Source: Zygnema cylindricum (lineage: Eukaryota > Streptophyta > Zygnematophyceae > Zygnematales > Zygnemataceae). Taken from it: a DNA stretch of 42,418 bases. The notes under the pieces were generated by a model, which saw nothing but the letters and a program-made list of their open reading frames with translations, did not search any database and had not been told where the DNA came from. The stretch's first letter is position 1. Every line of letters begins with the position of its first letter. Position numbers and translations under genes: made by a program. The DNA lies in assembly GCA_037447655.1 (NCBI GenBank), contig JBBHKE010002773.1, forward strand, positions 50,001 to 92,418. The letters are read 5' to 3'. Shown here one piece after another: positions 1 through 11,983 of the stretch.

Positions 1-2661
1 GGAAGGATTCTGTGCGTGTGGTTTGTATAGTGGAATGATGGAGACGATCCTGTATATGGAGCAGAGGGTACAACTGGTAGATATGTTTCATTTTCCTTCA
101 AGATTACTGTAGGCTACTCTGTGTGTAAAACTGCCATGTTGTAGGTGACACCGATGCATTTTCCTGGAAGGCTTCTGCAGTTAGGATTGGCGCCACCTGG
201 TGCTTGGTGAAAGACTTCAAATCACGAGGGTTTTGTAGACATAGGTAAGGTCCAGACGGGGGCACTCACAATGAAGAGGTCCAATGGGCCATTACGTGAG
301 GTTAGAGATTGTACTTTTGAAGATTTGGTCAAATAAGATGCAATTTTTTAGGAGGATTAGTAAATTGAGGACGGTTTCTATAGAGGTAGATCTGTTGGCC
401 ACACAGCCACCATGAGCTGTTTTTCTGTTTGTGGCCTCTGTCTCAAATGCCAGACGAGGTCCAACCTCATGTTATTACGTGCATATGAAACAGTAGTGTT
501 TAGACCTAGCCCTCTGTAATCATAGAGAAATCAGGTGCATATTAGTGATGAAATAGTCTATCCTTATTTGGTGTGTGCTAGGGTCCCTTTGCATAAGCTG
601 GTGTAAAGGAAGTGTGATGTATGCAGGCAATACCTTCATGCAAATCCATGTGGAGAGTTATAACTATTTCTATGGATAGTAATGATAGCAGTCTGCATAT
701 TTTGTATGAAATAGTGTAAGTACGATGTTGCACTACTCCTTCCAGTACAGGAAATCTTGTTTGGTTGTTTGAAAGTTCTGTTTTGTTCTTCTACACTGAT
801 AATTTAGGAATAGGACACCTTAATTGTATCATTTTTGGGAATCCAATGTTAGCAATGTTATAAAAGATGGGCATTATATGTTTGTATCTTGTTTAAGTCA
901 GTTGCTGACTCTCTTCCCTCAGTAGTTCGAGTAACCAGCATGCTTCCTGAATGCCAACACGTTGTGGCTTAAGTTTTTTGCTTGGTATGACAAGTTTTCC
1001 AGGCTGGTGGACAGTTATGTTGTTTGTTTGTTTGCGGTGTTTGTGTGTTTTTAGCGCAGAAAGACGTGTAGTAGTTAGCCTGTGTTTCTTGTGCTTTACT
1101 GTGGAAAGATATTTTTTTGTATGTTTAATGTCCACGAGCTAGTTCGGAGTTTTATGATTTCTGCTTGAGGATACTTTAGTACATGGAAGAGGAGATTGAT
1201 AAAAAGTGCGATGGTAAACCATCTGAGTCCAGGGGTACAAAAGGGGTGGCATGGCCAAAACTGAAACACTACATAGCAGGGCAAAAAAAAAAAAAAAAAA
1301 ACAAACTAATAACAAAGTGCTTTAGAGCCACGTAACTGGCAACCAGTCTCAGAACTTATTCCAGCATTAAACATTTGCTGATACAGACACAACAAAAATA
1401 AAGGGCCAAATCCGCTATTTTCATCCACTAATTGACCTTCAAAGTTGACCAGATTTTAGATTTTTGGATAATTAAAAATTCATGACAAAAGTGGCTAATG
1501 AAATCACCTTCTCCCGACCATTTTTTAAAACCAAATATGACAAGTTTAGATAAAACATAAGCTACAAGAAAACAAAACAGGCTGAAAGATCGTGAACATT
1601 TTAATAATAGATAGTGTAGTGCACCGAGAATCGCTATCAGAGCCAAGGTTTGTTTGTCACTCAAAGTACCTTTTCCATGCAAGCAAGTGGCGTGCAAGAG
1701 AAAGGGTATTTCAAGTGCCGATTTGTTTAGTACTAACAGCATTACCTGTGGCGTAGTTAATGGCCTTCTCTCACTGTCAGAATTGCAGTTTCCAATCGGA
1801 GTGCCTTCTAGAAGTGATATTCATCTTTAGGGTACCAAATTATCCAGGAAACCAAGCATCTTTTTCACGACAGTACTTTGTTCCACACCGTGTATCACTA
1901 TTAGCAGTAACGTTTCTTTCAACCTTAACCTCATTTTCCTACGTGCCTACGTCTTAGATTAGTCTGTCAATGGCGATGGAAAGGTAAAATATGTATATTT
2001 TGACAGGCGGTTTTTGAGTGAAAGCTGGACAAGAGTGGATGAAACAAAGTTGATTTAAAGTAGAGAAAAGAACAGTACGCTAACAGAGATACAGGGTGTA
2101 GTCCACGGCACTTACAATGTAACGGCAACTCCTGTCATAGATTTGTTTTGTTATGCAAGACCAATTAACAAATCCAACACAAATTAGACTTGAAAAAATC
2201 AAAATGTTGACACGGTAAAAAAAAATTGGGGGGGCTCAATACCAGATACTCCAAAAATATTCTCCAGAAAATTCAAAAATAAAGAAAAGGACGTTTGGTG
2301 CCTCTTAAAAAAAGTAAAGGTTTTCTCTTATGAAATCCTCCTTACATAACCAGACTGCAGATGGACAAAAATATTCACAGCAAAGCTAATTAACTGCGAA
2401 TGATTCGCTTCCTGAAGACGAAACAAACAATGCAATTGCAAATCTGGCTCCTACCAGTATCCAGACAGCGATGACAGACGGGCAACTTCAAATAGAGAAA
2501 GGTTATAATCTGCGGGAGCTATCAGCTTCAGATTTCACGACCCAACGCCCATCCAGTGCAGGCTTCGACTCACATGGCAGTAAACCTACCTAAATTTGCT
2601 GTCAGAACTAAGAACGGTATCAAAACCGTTGTTATCGAATCAACATTGCTCTTCCTGTCTC
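1..2661. other. No recognisable gene; 3' flank of SRP68
   Basis: I see no exon chain with recognisable protein similarity on either strand. The open frames here are short, have no convincing splice partners and look like chance. The part next to 2662 must include the SRP68 3' UTR, read on the minus strand. A 19-base A run lies at 1283-1301 and a short A7-TT-G7 block near 2219-2235. The first kilobase could be the 3' UTR or an intron of a gene beyond the left edge, but nothing in it proves that. Confidence 0.5.
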
Positions 2662-5600
2662 TTAACGGCGTCCGAAAATTCCTCCAAGCCATCCTGTTGG
2701 CTTCTTTGTCTCCTGCTTAACGCGGCCTTCCAAGGAAGGGAAATTGAAAGTACCCACAGCCGTGTCCAAGACAATAGGCCGGCAGGGCACTGCTTGAAAG
2801 GGTGGAGGAATCTGAGCGATTCTGGCAGCTGATGCCTTGGCTCCAGGAGCCAGTCCAGACCGATACTCATGTAGGAAGTCAAGGAGATACCGATTCTCAG
2901 ACTGCACAACAGTGGTCAAAGTCAAAGGTGAGACTGGATAAAAATTTGACAGGAGAATTCAATGAACAAGACATTTTTCTGCTTAACCATTGGTTTCAGA
3001 CTGACTTCACATGAGCAGAAGCAGTTTTACAGAACTAGAAATAATTTAGTGTAGCTGCCTCATGTAACCTTTTACGGAGGACAAGTCTACGGTATCATAC
3101 TTGCAATCTGTAGTTCTAGCGACAAAACTGCTGCACTCATTAGCAGCCAACTGAAAAGAACTAGACTATTACTGAACTCAAACACTTCGGTGTCCCACAC
3201 ACAGAAAGCCACACATGACAGCTTCCCGTGCAGAACTAAAACCAATTGGTCCACATAACCGACCCGATCCATCGCAGGCAACCGTAACCACATGCATGCC
3301 TAGTTTAGCATGAACAGTCGGCATGACGAAGAGGGGGGCACAGGGGGAGAGGGCAAGGCAACAAAGTAGCATAAATAGCACGACAGTATACAGAGAAGAT
3401 TCTACAATGAATTTGCATCTGCGAGTAAAAGAATTTCCGGATAAGGCAAGAACCCTCAGCATAAAAAACATGCATAGAACACCACCGGCTCGCCCAAACA
3501 AGTAAGAAAAGATAGCTGAAACAAGAAGCTTACAATTGAAATGCATGAGCCTGTCCAATGCAAGAAAACATCAAAAAGAAGATCGAAGCATCTCAATGCT
3601 CGTGGCACATGAATCGACATGGCCTAAACCATCGGCTCCAGACTCCAAAGGCAGTATAAATAAGTAGGGAGAACTCATGGCAGCTTAACTTCTGCCTGCT
3701 ACTCACATGATCTACAGTTATATCCTTAATTCCCAGTTTGGCCACACCGCGATTCACTCCATCCTGAGCCTTAGCTGTCTCCATATTGGACCGAGCATGG
3801 ACCAAGCATCTTTGGCCCCTGCAATGCATTACCAAGTCTTGCAGCTCCTTCATTTCCTCCTGCAATGGCAACAACTTGCAGAAAAGCAAAGGCATGGTAA
3901 ATTTTAGATAACAGGTTCTAAGGCATCTATAATAAATAAACAGCATATAGAAGTCATAAAATTAAAGTGGGTTTCAGCAATAGGCACATGCAACGATCAA
4001 TATTGGTTCTCCTTTACATTAAAATATGGAAATAACATATGAGTTTTCAGACCTGGAAATGACAGTCTTAATTGGTTTAACCTGGAAATGGCATAAGTCA
4101 ACATCTATTGTATTAAAAAGATGACAAAAAAATGCAAAGAAATGACAAACTTTAGCCAATGAATTCTGTGGTGATCTATGCCAAATGTAAGCCACATAAA
4201 AGTGGTGAAATAGAAATTGGGTTCATCATAAAGCTCATGCAGGATCAGTATTGATCAGCAGACTATATCCCTCCAAATCGACTTTCAATCAAGTTCTTAT
4301 GAAAATAACAGAAGAGAGTTTGACATGGACACTCTTGCTTAAGTTTTGATTGATTTGAACTCGAAATGGCATAAATCTATATCCATTGCAATTTAAGTGT
4401 CAATTGCCAGCATGGCAAACAACAGATTTCGCAAGAGAAACCACAGGCTCAAGCAAAACACAATAGCAGGCAATTTCTGATGATTACAAATGCACTATCC
4501 AGGTCCACACCAAGATTCAAAAATTAGGATTGTTGATTGAGTTACATCAACTGTACTGCTAGTATACTTCATGGAGAAAACTATCGCCAGGTTATCTCCA
4601 TGAAACAAACTTCATAATTTATCTAATAAAATGATGTATTCAGCAGCCAGAAAAGAGCCTACCGTCTTTGGTGGCACAAGTTGACTGTAACTATCCAAAG
4701 CATCCTGAGCCTCCTCGGCAGCTTTATTATAGAGCACATAAGCTTCCGCATATTTTTGGCCAGCTGCAAATGACTGTGCAACGTATCGACAACTGCCCAG
4801 ATGACAAGCAGGTTCAGCTCCACAAATATTTTTGATAAATCAAGTAGATAATTATTTTTACTGATAATCAGTTACAGTATGAGCGAGCAATAACTTAAAA
4901 ACCACTGGGCATTCTAAAGAGGGCAATTTAAAAGAACTTTTCCTGCATTGTCCTATGGTCCAAGTCCTGATAGTGAAGAACAAAGTTGAGAAAAAAATGT
5001 ATTTCCAAGGGGACTCATGAATCACAAAAGGGGCAGGAAACAGGAAAATTGCCAAACAACATGCGAAAGTAAAGAAAAATGTTTTGCAGACTTGCACAAG
5101 GAGCATAGAAAATTTCAAAACGAGTGATTAAATAAAGAACAGAAAAGCAGGAACTATCACCGAGCTTCAAGACAAAGAACTTTCAATGAATTCAGGAAGA
5201 AAAACGAAGAGGGATTGCACAGGCCAAATATGGTCCTATATCAGACAAAAGGTCATCATGCAAGTTAGATACAAATAAATAGGCATAACAAGACGAGAGT
5301 AAAACAGGTATAGACTGCCCACCGGAATGCTTTGAAGCGTTCTTTGCATGCGGCCAGTTCCTCAGCAAACTTCACAACCTCTCTGCTTTGCTGTTTGGTG
5401 GACGTGACAATATCAGACAAGTCTGACACATTCTGCAAGATGCCAAAGAACCATCCAGCAATTCCAGATTAGATAGCTATTCCTGCTCTACCTCATCACT
5501 TAAAACCTAAAATACTAATCATAAACAAGGGTCGCCTGAAATTTTGCAGCTCTATAAGGAAAGCTGCCTGTTTCAGTCAGCAGTGGATTTTGAGCATGCA

Positions 5601-8600
5601 TGCCATGTTTGAGATTTGATGTTTCTTTAAAAACAATATTCTTGCCAAAAGAATGCAGCATTGTGGTACTCATCTAGATTTGAACCACCATCTTGCATGT
5701 CCTAAAAGCAAAAATGCGAACGTGCTGTTCAAAGTGGGACATGCACATGACCTGCCGGAAAAGCAATGACCTGGAACTTAACTCCATTCCATTCTCCAAG
5801 TACAAAGCAAAGTTGTGATTTTCCATTTGGGAATGATTTCAAACAAATATATGATCAAAATATCGACCAAATGAAAGCTTCATAGACCCAGAAGTAGGAG
5901 AGGGGAGATGCAGAATGAACTTAAAGAAACAATTACCTGTATTAGTGTGTCAAATAGCCTAATCAAGTCCTCAGGCCGTGTGGCTTTCTCCTCCTTTAAT
6001 CCAATTCCCTGGTTCTGTCGTTCTAGTTTTGTCTTGGCTGCTTCCACCAACACCAGGTTCCTCTCCATGGTTCGCTGCAGCAACAAACTTGTCACTGCTC
6101 GCTCTAATGATGTCAATTCCTCCTTCACATCTTCAGCATTGCCAGCCGTCACCTGCAGGAAAGTTAATAACATGAATTGGGATGCAAATCAGCACCTTGA
6201 GCACACTTGCAGTTTCCCCACGTCTGTGACACATCGCCAGCGTTAGAGAGTTATGCCGTGGGAAGCATGTTAATAAGATTGACAGAAAAACATGTTTCCC
6301 ACATCATGAGTCATGGAAAACATCATTGCTGGCCCAAATATCCACCAGTACGTAACAGGCAATGGAGACAAACAGAGTCCAATGATGTGAGGGCTTGAAC
6401 TGCAAACCTTATCATCCCGAATTTGACGTTTGGCCTCCTGATATGTCACAAAAATTTTGTCGTAGATACCCAATTTGCGTTCATAATTGGCTCCAGCCAA
6501 ATCTGCCTCTAGCTCCTGAACTGCTCAATGCACAGCATTGGTTTGTGAGGCCATGATTTCAACCACAATTTTGAGAAAGAATTGAAGGAAAAATAAAATT
6601 AAAAATTTACAGGCACAATGGCCAAACAGTATAACAATGCATTCCTGCAGGGAGATTCTTCTGGAGTACTAATTCCTGTTTTACCCCTAAGAAAATCAGA
6701 GAGACAGGAAGCAAATGACGACAGGTTTGATGATCAAAAAAATATCTACCTTTGAGAATACTGAGCCGTGTCTTTGCACTATGCAGTGGGAGATGACCAC
6801 CCAACCAAACAAATTCTGTAAGAGTCGCTGCCTGCTGTGACCTTGCCTCCTCCATCACTGCCTGGATCCATTGTTGACAAGTTGCACATGAGTTGATATT
6901 GTTACATAACTTAAGTCTCCTCTACACAAGACCCAGGAACATGAGCTCTGCCCTCTAACTCTGATTGATTAGTTAGAAGATCCGGAGTCAACAGAGGAAA
7001 AAGAAATGTGACATCAAAACATGTATCTTCCATAACACAATTCGGAGGATATCCTGGTCTTGACAGTGTTTTACACAAAACAATTGAGTATTTGACAGCA
7101 TGGCCTGCATTGAGAGGAAGAATCAACAATACCTCCAGCTTTGAATGTAAGAGATCCAGAGTTGGATTCTCCTGATCCTGAGTAGAGGCACTCAGTTCCC
7201 GTATTGTGGCACTTTTCATATCTGTTTGGCCCATCTTATATCGACAGTATCGAATATTGGGCTCCATTTCCTCCACACGCTGTCGGCAAAGAACCTGATG
7301 ATTTACCTCACCAACCTTTCCCAGTTGCTCGTACACTGTCCTGCAGAGAGGCAAGACAAGCTTCATGCAATGTTTTTTTAGTCTTACAACTGGAACCAGA
7401 GGAAAAAAACAACCACAACCTTGAGCTTACAATCTAGATACACAATCATCCAAGACATATTTGTCCTTGTTCAAACAGATTGAGATAAAGTTTGCAAGAC
7501 ATCGCTGAATTTCTTTGGAGGCACTGGCTTTAAAAGCTGCATAATTGGCTTAAAGATGTCACACCTTACGCGTAAAAATTTGCTTAGGGCAACCTCCCAG
7601 TTACTCTCCATCTCAAGGAGCACAGTTCCTTGCATGTATGAGGCATAAGCCTGTAGTTGTAAGTAAACAAGAAAAGTGAGGGAGGGGGAAGGAGGGGGGG
7701 TGGGAGGGAATACATATTGATGAAATATTATTCATAATACGACAACAAAACAAAGAAAAGTGAGCAAATCTCACTGATTTACGGGGAAAACATTTGTTGA
7801 TACCACAGTGACTAAGCAACAACTCAGCAAAACCTTCATTCAGTTCGAGCACATGGAGGGCTCTTCGCCAGCTTCTTAAATGGGAAATAGTGCTAGACCA
7901 CAGTTGTCCACCTACAATATACATTTACACAGGCTTGCAAATTGAGTATGCCTACAACAAATTGTGAACACACACAAGAAGAACCCAGAGACAAGCACAT
8001 GCAACAATGTTGGCATAACTCACTTGTGGCTGCGAGCCACTCTAAGTCGCTCTATAGATGAAATAACATCAGGATGACACACTATAGGACGACTCAGATT
8101 GACGCATTTTGGACAGAAATTACCTCTGCTTCCAGAGCCGTTCTTGAATCTGACTTCTCTGCGCAAAGCTTGGCAAACAGATCTGCCCATTTTGCTGCCT
8201 TCCTCATACGCCTTATAAGATGCAGGCGTTTACGAGTCAAGTCTGGACCACTGTCTATTGCCTTCAGTTCCATGGCATACCCCCATGCGCGTTCTGCTGA
8301 GTACAAAGGTATATGTAGATACCTGCAAATGCCCGGTATATGTCTAGGTATACATGATTACCATCTTCACATGAACAGTTTTAAACTTTGTGGAACGCAC
8401 ATGATGACTTAGCCGAACCAGGAAAAAACGGATATCGCCGAAGCATAAACAATTTGATTAACAGCTAAGATATTCGAAATGTGAAATGGAACACCTGAGA
8501 ACTATAAAACGTCTGGACCCTCAGTGGTTCCCAAGACTTCAAAGATAGGTCCTAGAGGGTAAAAATAGAACTATGATTCAAGTCACTGGCCTGGTATGGT

Positions 8601-9972
8601 CAACCCTGCTTTGTAATCTGCACTAATATGGCAAAGCCTATTCAAATAATACCCTCCTTTGATTCCCCCATGAACATGAACTGACCTAAGACTGGAGAGC
8701 ATTAAATCTGCTTGAGTTCAAGTTCTGGCTTGAATAGAGTAATGTACAACAGATGACATGAATATATTACATTATGTGACTTGTCTTCAAATAGTCTATT
8801 TCTATTCAAAATAGGATAATGTGTTGACAACTCAAGAGCTGTGAAACTTAAGCTTTTGAAAGCCTCGGCCTTGCTGAATGTTTGCAAGCATACACACGAA
8901 ACTCCAACACTCAACACACTTAAAACCATAGGCAGCTGCAATTGTAGAAACAGGATTAATAGAGGATAACAGTTAAAGTTCGACAACTCTCCTCACTGAG
9001 AAAAGCAACAAAGGGTAAAATCTTGTCTATTGTTTTACCTGACATCAGTTACCATGCTCACGTCAAGCATCTTTTTCACATACTTTCCACGACCGTGCAG
9101 AAATTTGAGAGATTTGTACAAGCGTCTCAAGCGAGAAAAACAATACCTCCTGCACATAAAAAATGCAACATCAAAGTGTTTCATGTAAACAGAGTTTTTG
9201 ATTCCGGCTGACAAAATTTGCAACCATGGTTGTGCCTCAAAATTTATAAAGTGACCTGGCCAAAACTTTGCTCGAACCTCTACAGTCAAGATCCTAAAAA
9301 AACTAAGTTGGCATTGACATGATCATTCGTGCATTACAGCTTTCCGAAGCTTAACTGTGTGCTGTACTCCACATAAACCATACACAACCAGTCTGAAAAA
9401 AGGAACTGTGCAGGGTATGCATTTCCTGACATGGCTTGTGAAACAATTATGATAGTAACGCTCAGAAAATAGCCGAAGGAAGGGTATTTTTTACCTTGCT
9501 CTGCGAACACTTTCTCAGAACATACCAGAAAAGCCTGCAAACTAACAAATGTAACATATACCTCATAATTGGTGATAGCTTCAAGAATGCAGATTCAAGT
9601 GTACCTGTAACGTTGATAATCACTGTAGCGTGCGCCATGCTGAGACTGAGCCTGCTTGATGAGCTGCAGAACTGCACGTAGTAGAGATGCAGAACCAAAC
9701 GTCCATTGATTTTCAAAGAAAAAAAAAATGACATGAAACACACGCCCATAAAAAGCGTTGATTATCCATTTTCTCAAGTTAACGACAAACTAAGCTAGCA
9801 ATTGTTATGCTGCCAGGGATGAAGAAGGACATGCTGAACTCTTCATCATGCGAAAGCTTTTCTAATTTGACTACTCTCAGGGATGATACATACCATTAAC
9901 AGAATAAACAGGAGGCGAATCGGTGCCAGGTTCTCCAACTCCATCAACATCCATAGGCGAGGCTTCCGCCAT
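2662..9972 (-). CDS. SRP68: Signal recognition particle subunit SRP68
   Basis: SRP68 binds the SRP RNA together with SRP72 and is part of the cytosolic particle that docks ribosome-nascent chain complexes at the ER. Exons on the minus strand: 9972-9894, 9671-9605, 9149-9039, 8322-8124, 7650-7565, 7340-7133, 6861-6750, 6520-6408, 6152-5937, 5432-5323, 4792-4663, 3859-3707 and 2901-2662. All introns are GT-AG and phases agree, giving 607 aa, close to the plant SRP68 length. The N-terminal RNA-binding domain shows QHGARYSDYQRYRRYC (about residues 34-49), LRRLYKSLKFLHGRGKY and SAERAWGYAME. The middle has QVLCRQRVEEMEPNIRYC and EEARSQQAATLTEFVWLG. The C-terminus has LEGRVKQETKKPTGWLGG before TAA. 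Two splice choices were made by homology. Exon 5 ends at 7565 before GTGTGA rather than 7570. Exon 11 starts at 4792, giving FRCRYVAQSF. The start has A at -3 and G at +4. Confidence 0.95.
3964..4420. repeat. Degenerate duplication in SRP68 intron 11
   Basis: Two segments (about 3964-4110 and 4210-4400) share, in order, a GGGTTTCA/GGGTTCATC word, GCACATGCA/GCTCATGCAGGATCA, ATCA(A/G)TATTG, a CTT(A)..TTGGTTT/TTGATTT stretch and GAAATGGCATAA. The copies are strongly diverged, so this is an old duplication. Confidence 0.35.
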
Positions 9973-9982
9973 TTCTTTGCAT
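9944..9982 (-). promoter_or_regulatory. Short upstream ORF overlapping the SRP68 start
   Basis: An ATG ten bases upstream of the chosen SRP68 start opens a 12-codon frame that ends in TGA at 9944, inside SRP68 codons, in a different frame. If the transcript leader includes it, ribosomes starting there would bypass the main ATG, so it could lower SRP68 translation. The main ATG has the better context. Whether the leader reaches this position is not visible. Confidence 0.3.
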
Positions 9983-10559
9983 TTATTCAAAGATATGGAA
10001 GCAGAAATTGGTCGGCGAATTGAAATACAAGACAATCACCAAAACTGTCCAGACCAGCAGGTCAACTTATACGAATTACTCTAACTGCAGGACCTTGTAA
10101 AACGGTGCCCTAAATCGTCAGCCATCAACTCGCATTGAATGGGTCTTCATTAACATACGTACGAGGACGATCATCCATTTTTATTTTTCCAAAGCCTCTA
10201 AGAAAATGAGACGAAATCGAAAACCCGCGAAGGGTTAAGAATAGGGTTTACGATGAAGTTTCCTAGACGAGTTTCCAAACACAACAGAAATATTATTTCT
10301 CTCGTGTAGAGGGACAATTTCAACATCTGGCGCTTCATTTGAAATTATGAGGCTTACTCGATCAGATTTTTTCTGAATGGAACACGTTTGAAGCTTGTTT
10401 AATCAGGAACCTCTTTTTAAATGCGATCAAAAAGGAGTAGTGAATTCAATGACAACAGATAGTTAGCAATGGCCCCACAACTTTCAATGTGTGTATTCAT
10501 CGTGGCCTAGGAATATTCAGACGACTACTACATTATCGCATGCACATCATATTGCACTT
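9983..10559. other. Divergent promoter/leader region between SRP68 and MnmE
   Basis: About 0.6 kb (to the first candidate MnmE exon) or 2.0 kb (to the ATG at 11984) separates two divergently transcribed genes, so both promoters should lie here. No TATA box placed convincingly for either gene is visible. A GGGTTAAGAATAGGGTTTA stretch at 10231-10249 resembles the telo-box-like AGGGTTT motif found in promoters of plant translation-related genes; that is an inference from motif similarity only. Confidence 0.4.
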
Positions 10560-10798
10560 ATGGGATGTAATATGGCCCAGTTCTGCCAGACTGCAGGTGT
10601 CATAAGAAGATCTCCAATTTTTAGAAGCAGTCTTCAACTTTTGTCTTCTTCCATCCATTTGACATCGTTAATGACAATTCACCAATTACAGCATCAATCA
10701 AGTCCGACATTGTGGAAAAGATTTGGAAATGACATGCTTGGGGACGAGAGCACAAGATTGCCGCCAAGACCTCAGACAAAGAATCGCTTATTTTTTAG
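10560..10798 (+). CDS. Candidate first exon of MnmE (organelle transit peptide)
   Basis: An open frame starts with ATG at 10560, or the next ATG at 10572, and ends at an AG|GTTAGT donor (10798/10799). The roughly 80 encoded residues are rich in Ser, Arg, Leu and His with few acidic residues early on, for example IRRSPIFRSSLQLLSSS, as expected for a plastid or mitochondrial targeting sequence. It ends in phase 2, which matches the candidate exon at 11584-11687. The full model would lengthen MnmE from 547 to about 655 aa. The support is composition and phase only. The simpler alternative is translation from the ATG at 11984. Confidence 0.4.
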
Positions 10799-10860
10799 GT
10801 TAGTAAGATTTTTTTCTGCCAAAACAAGGTGGTTCTATGGTCTGTTGGCATACTAAGCGA

Positions 10861-11560
10861 TTTGGAAAAAGAGCTATTTATTCATGTCGTAGAGTTTGAA
10901 CTGCCATTTGTTTTTTTATCGTAGTGATGCATGTAAAGGAGGATGACGCACCAGAGAAAAGTCATTCTAGAAAGAGATCTCCTTGATATACCTGAGGATG
11001 ATAACTTGATGAGACTGTATAAGCTGCAAATTTGTCAAATAACATGGACTGCAAACGTGCTCAAGAAGTGCTCCAATTGTTTCAACTTCTTGCATTATGT
11101 GGGATTTTACATGAAAGATCTTGTCAATAGTAGGCTACGACACTTCTCCCACATTAGAGATTGTAGCTCACTGTGCAAGTGGACATCTCTTTTTTGGTCT
11201 TGATGGAATTGTCAAAGCTTCAGACATCGGTGAAACAATAAAGGAGCAGACTTACGCAGTTTTTTTAGAATCCGAATTTGTTTGATATATAGCTAACGAT
11301 CTAAGACCAGTTATATTATGTCGTTGTTATTGCATTTCTTTGGTAAGATTATCCAGGGGTACAAGTTTATTATTGTCTTTTTGTCACTTTTGATTGTACG
11401 TCATAAGAAGCATGAGTTTTCCACCTACTTGTATTACGATCCTTCTAAACTAGTGAGGCCTATCTCACTAGGTCATGCTGCTTTATGAGCGCTCCCCAGG
11501 GATTTTTTTTATTCCAATTCCAGTACATAGAAAAATTGTGGACTTCTTGCATTGATATAA
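10861..11560 (+). other. Spacer/candidate intron, no recognisable gene
   Basis: Apart from an 86-codon open frame at 10943-11203 with no recognised motif and no clear splice sites, I see nothing coding. A small inverted repeat CTAGTGAG-6 nt-CTCACTAG lies near 11450-11471. If the candidate first exon at 10560-10798 is real, this stretch is intron 1 of MnmE. Confidence 0.35.
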
Positions 11561-11583
11561 ATGGCGCTGGGTGTGTATATCAG

Positions 11584-11687
11584 ACTGAATAGCATAGCAG
11601 GCGTCAGTGGCAATGGCCATGTACTTAACAATGTGGAGGGAACAAAGGAGACCACCTGGGACGAGCTCCAACCTTGTCAAAATGCAG
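11584..11687 (+). CDS. Candidate second exon of MnmE (N-terminal extension)
   Basis: A 104-bp open stretch is bounded by ATCAG| (11581-11583) and GCAG|GTACAG (donor at 11688). It enters in phase 2 and leaves in phase 1, which fits the candidate exon ending at 10798 on one side and a TTTTCCAG acceptor at 12002 on the other. The encoded residues (LNSIAGVSGNG..KETTWDELQPCQ) have no recognised domain. The chain 10560-10798, 11584-11687, 12003-12328 is therefore frame-consistent but unproven. Confidence 0.35.
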
Positions 11688-11983
11688 GTACAGCTGTAAA
11701 TTTCTTTCATTGTAAAAGTTTGCAGCTTTTTACTGCAAATGCCATTAAGCTACCAATGCACTACCTATGCAACCCTGGGGGTCACGCATCTTGGAGCTTG
11801 CCCTCACAGTTTGAAATGGCAGAATGTCTACAGACTTCATAGGCCAGGTGATCTGGTGTAGATTGCACCTTTCAGTTGTTCATTTAACGTAAACTTTTGT
11901 TACCGCATGGAAATAGTTCAATTGACTTTTCAACTTCAGAGCTGAGTGATACGAAGGTTTGAACACTTGCTGAATGGACCTGT

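Noticed and set aside
1428-1742. 104-codon open frame on the minus strand
   Set aside because: No recognisable motif or splice partners, and it sits in AT-rich flank where such frames arise by chance.
7565-7570. SRP68 exon 5 ending at 7570 before GTAAGG, the stronger donor
   Set aside because: It breaks the reading frame with exon 6; the GTGTGA donor after 7565 restores LRVRTVYEQLG, matching the family.
11450-11471. Small inverted repeat CTAGTGAG..CTCACTAG as a terminator or element end
   Set aside because: Eight-base arms are expected by chance over this length and no second copy or target duplication was found.
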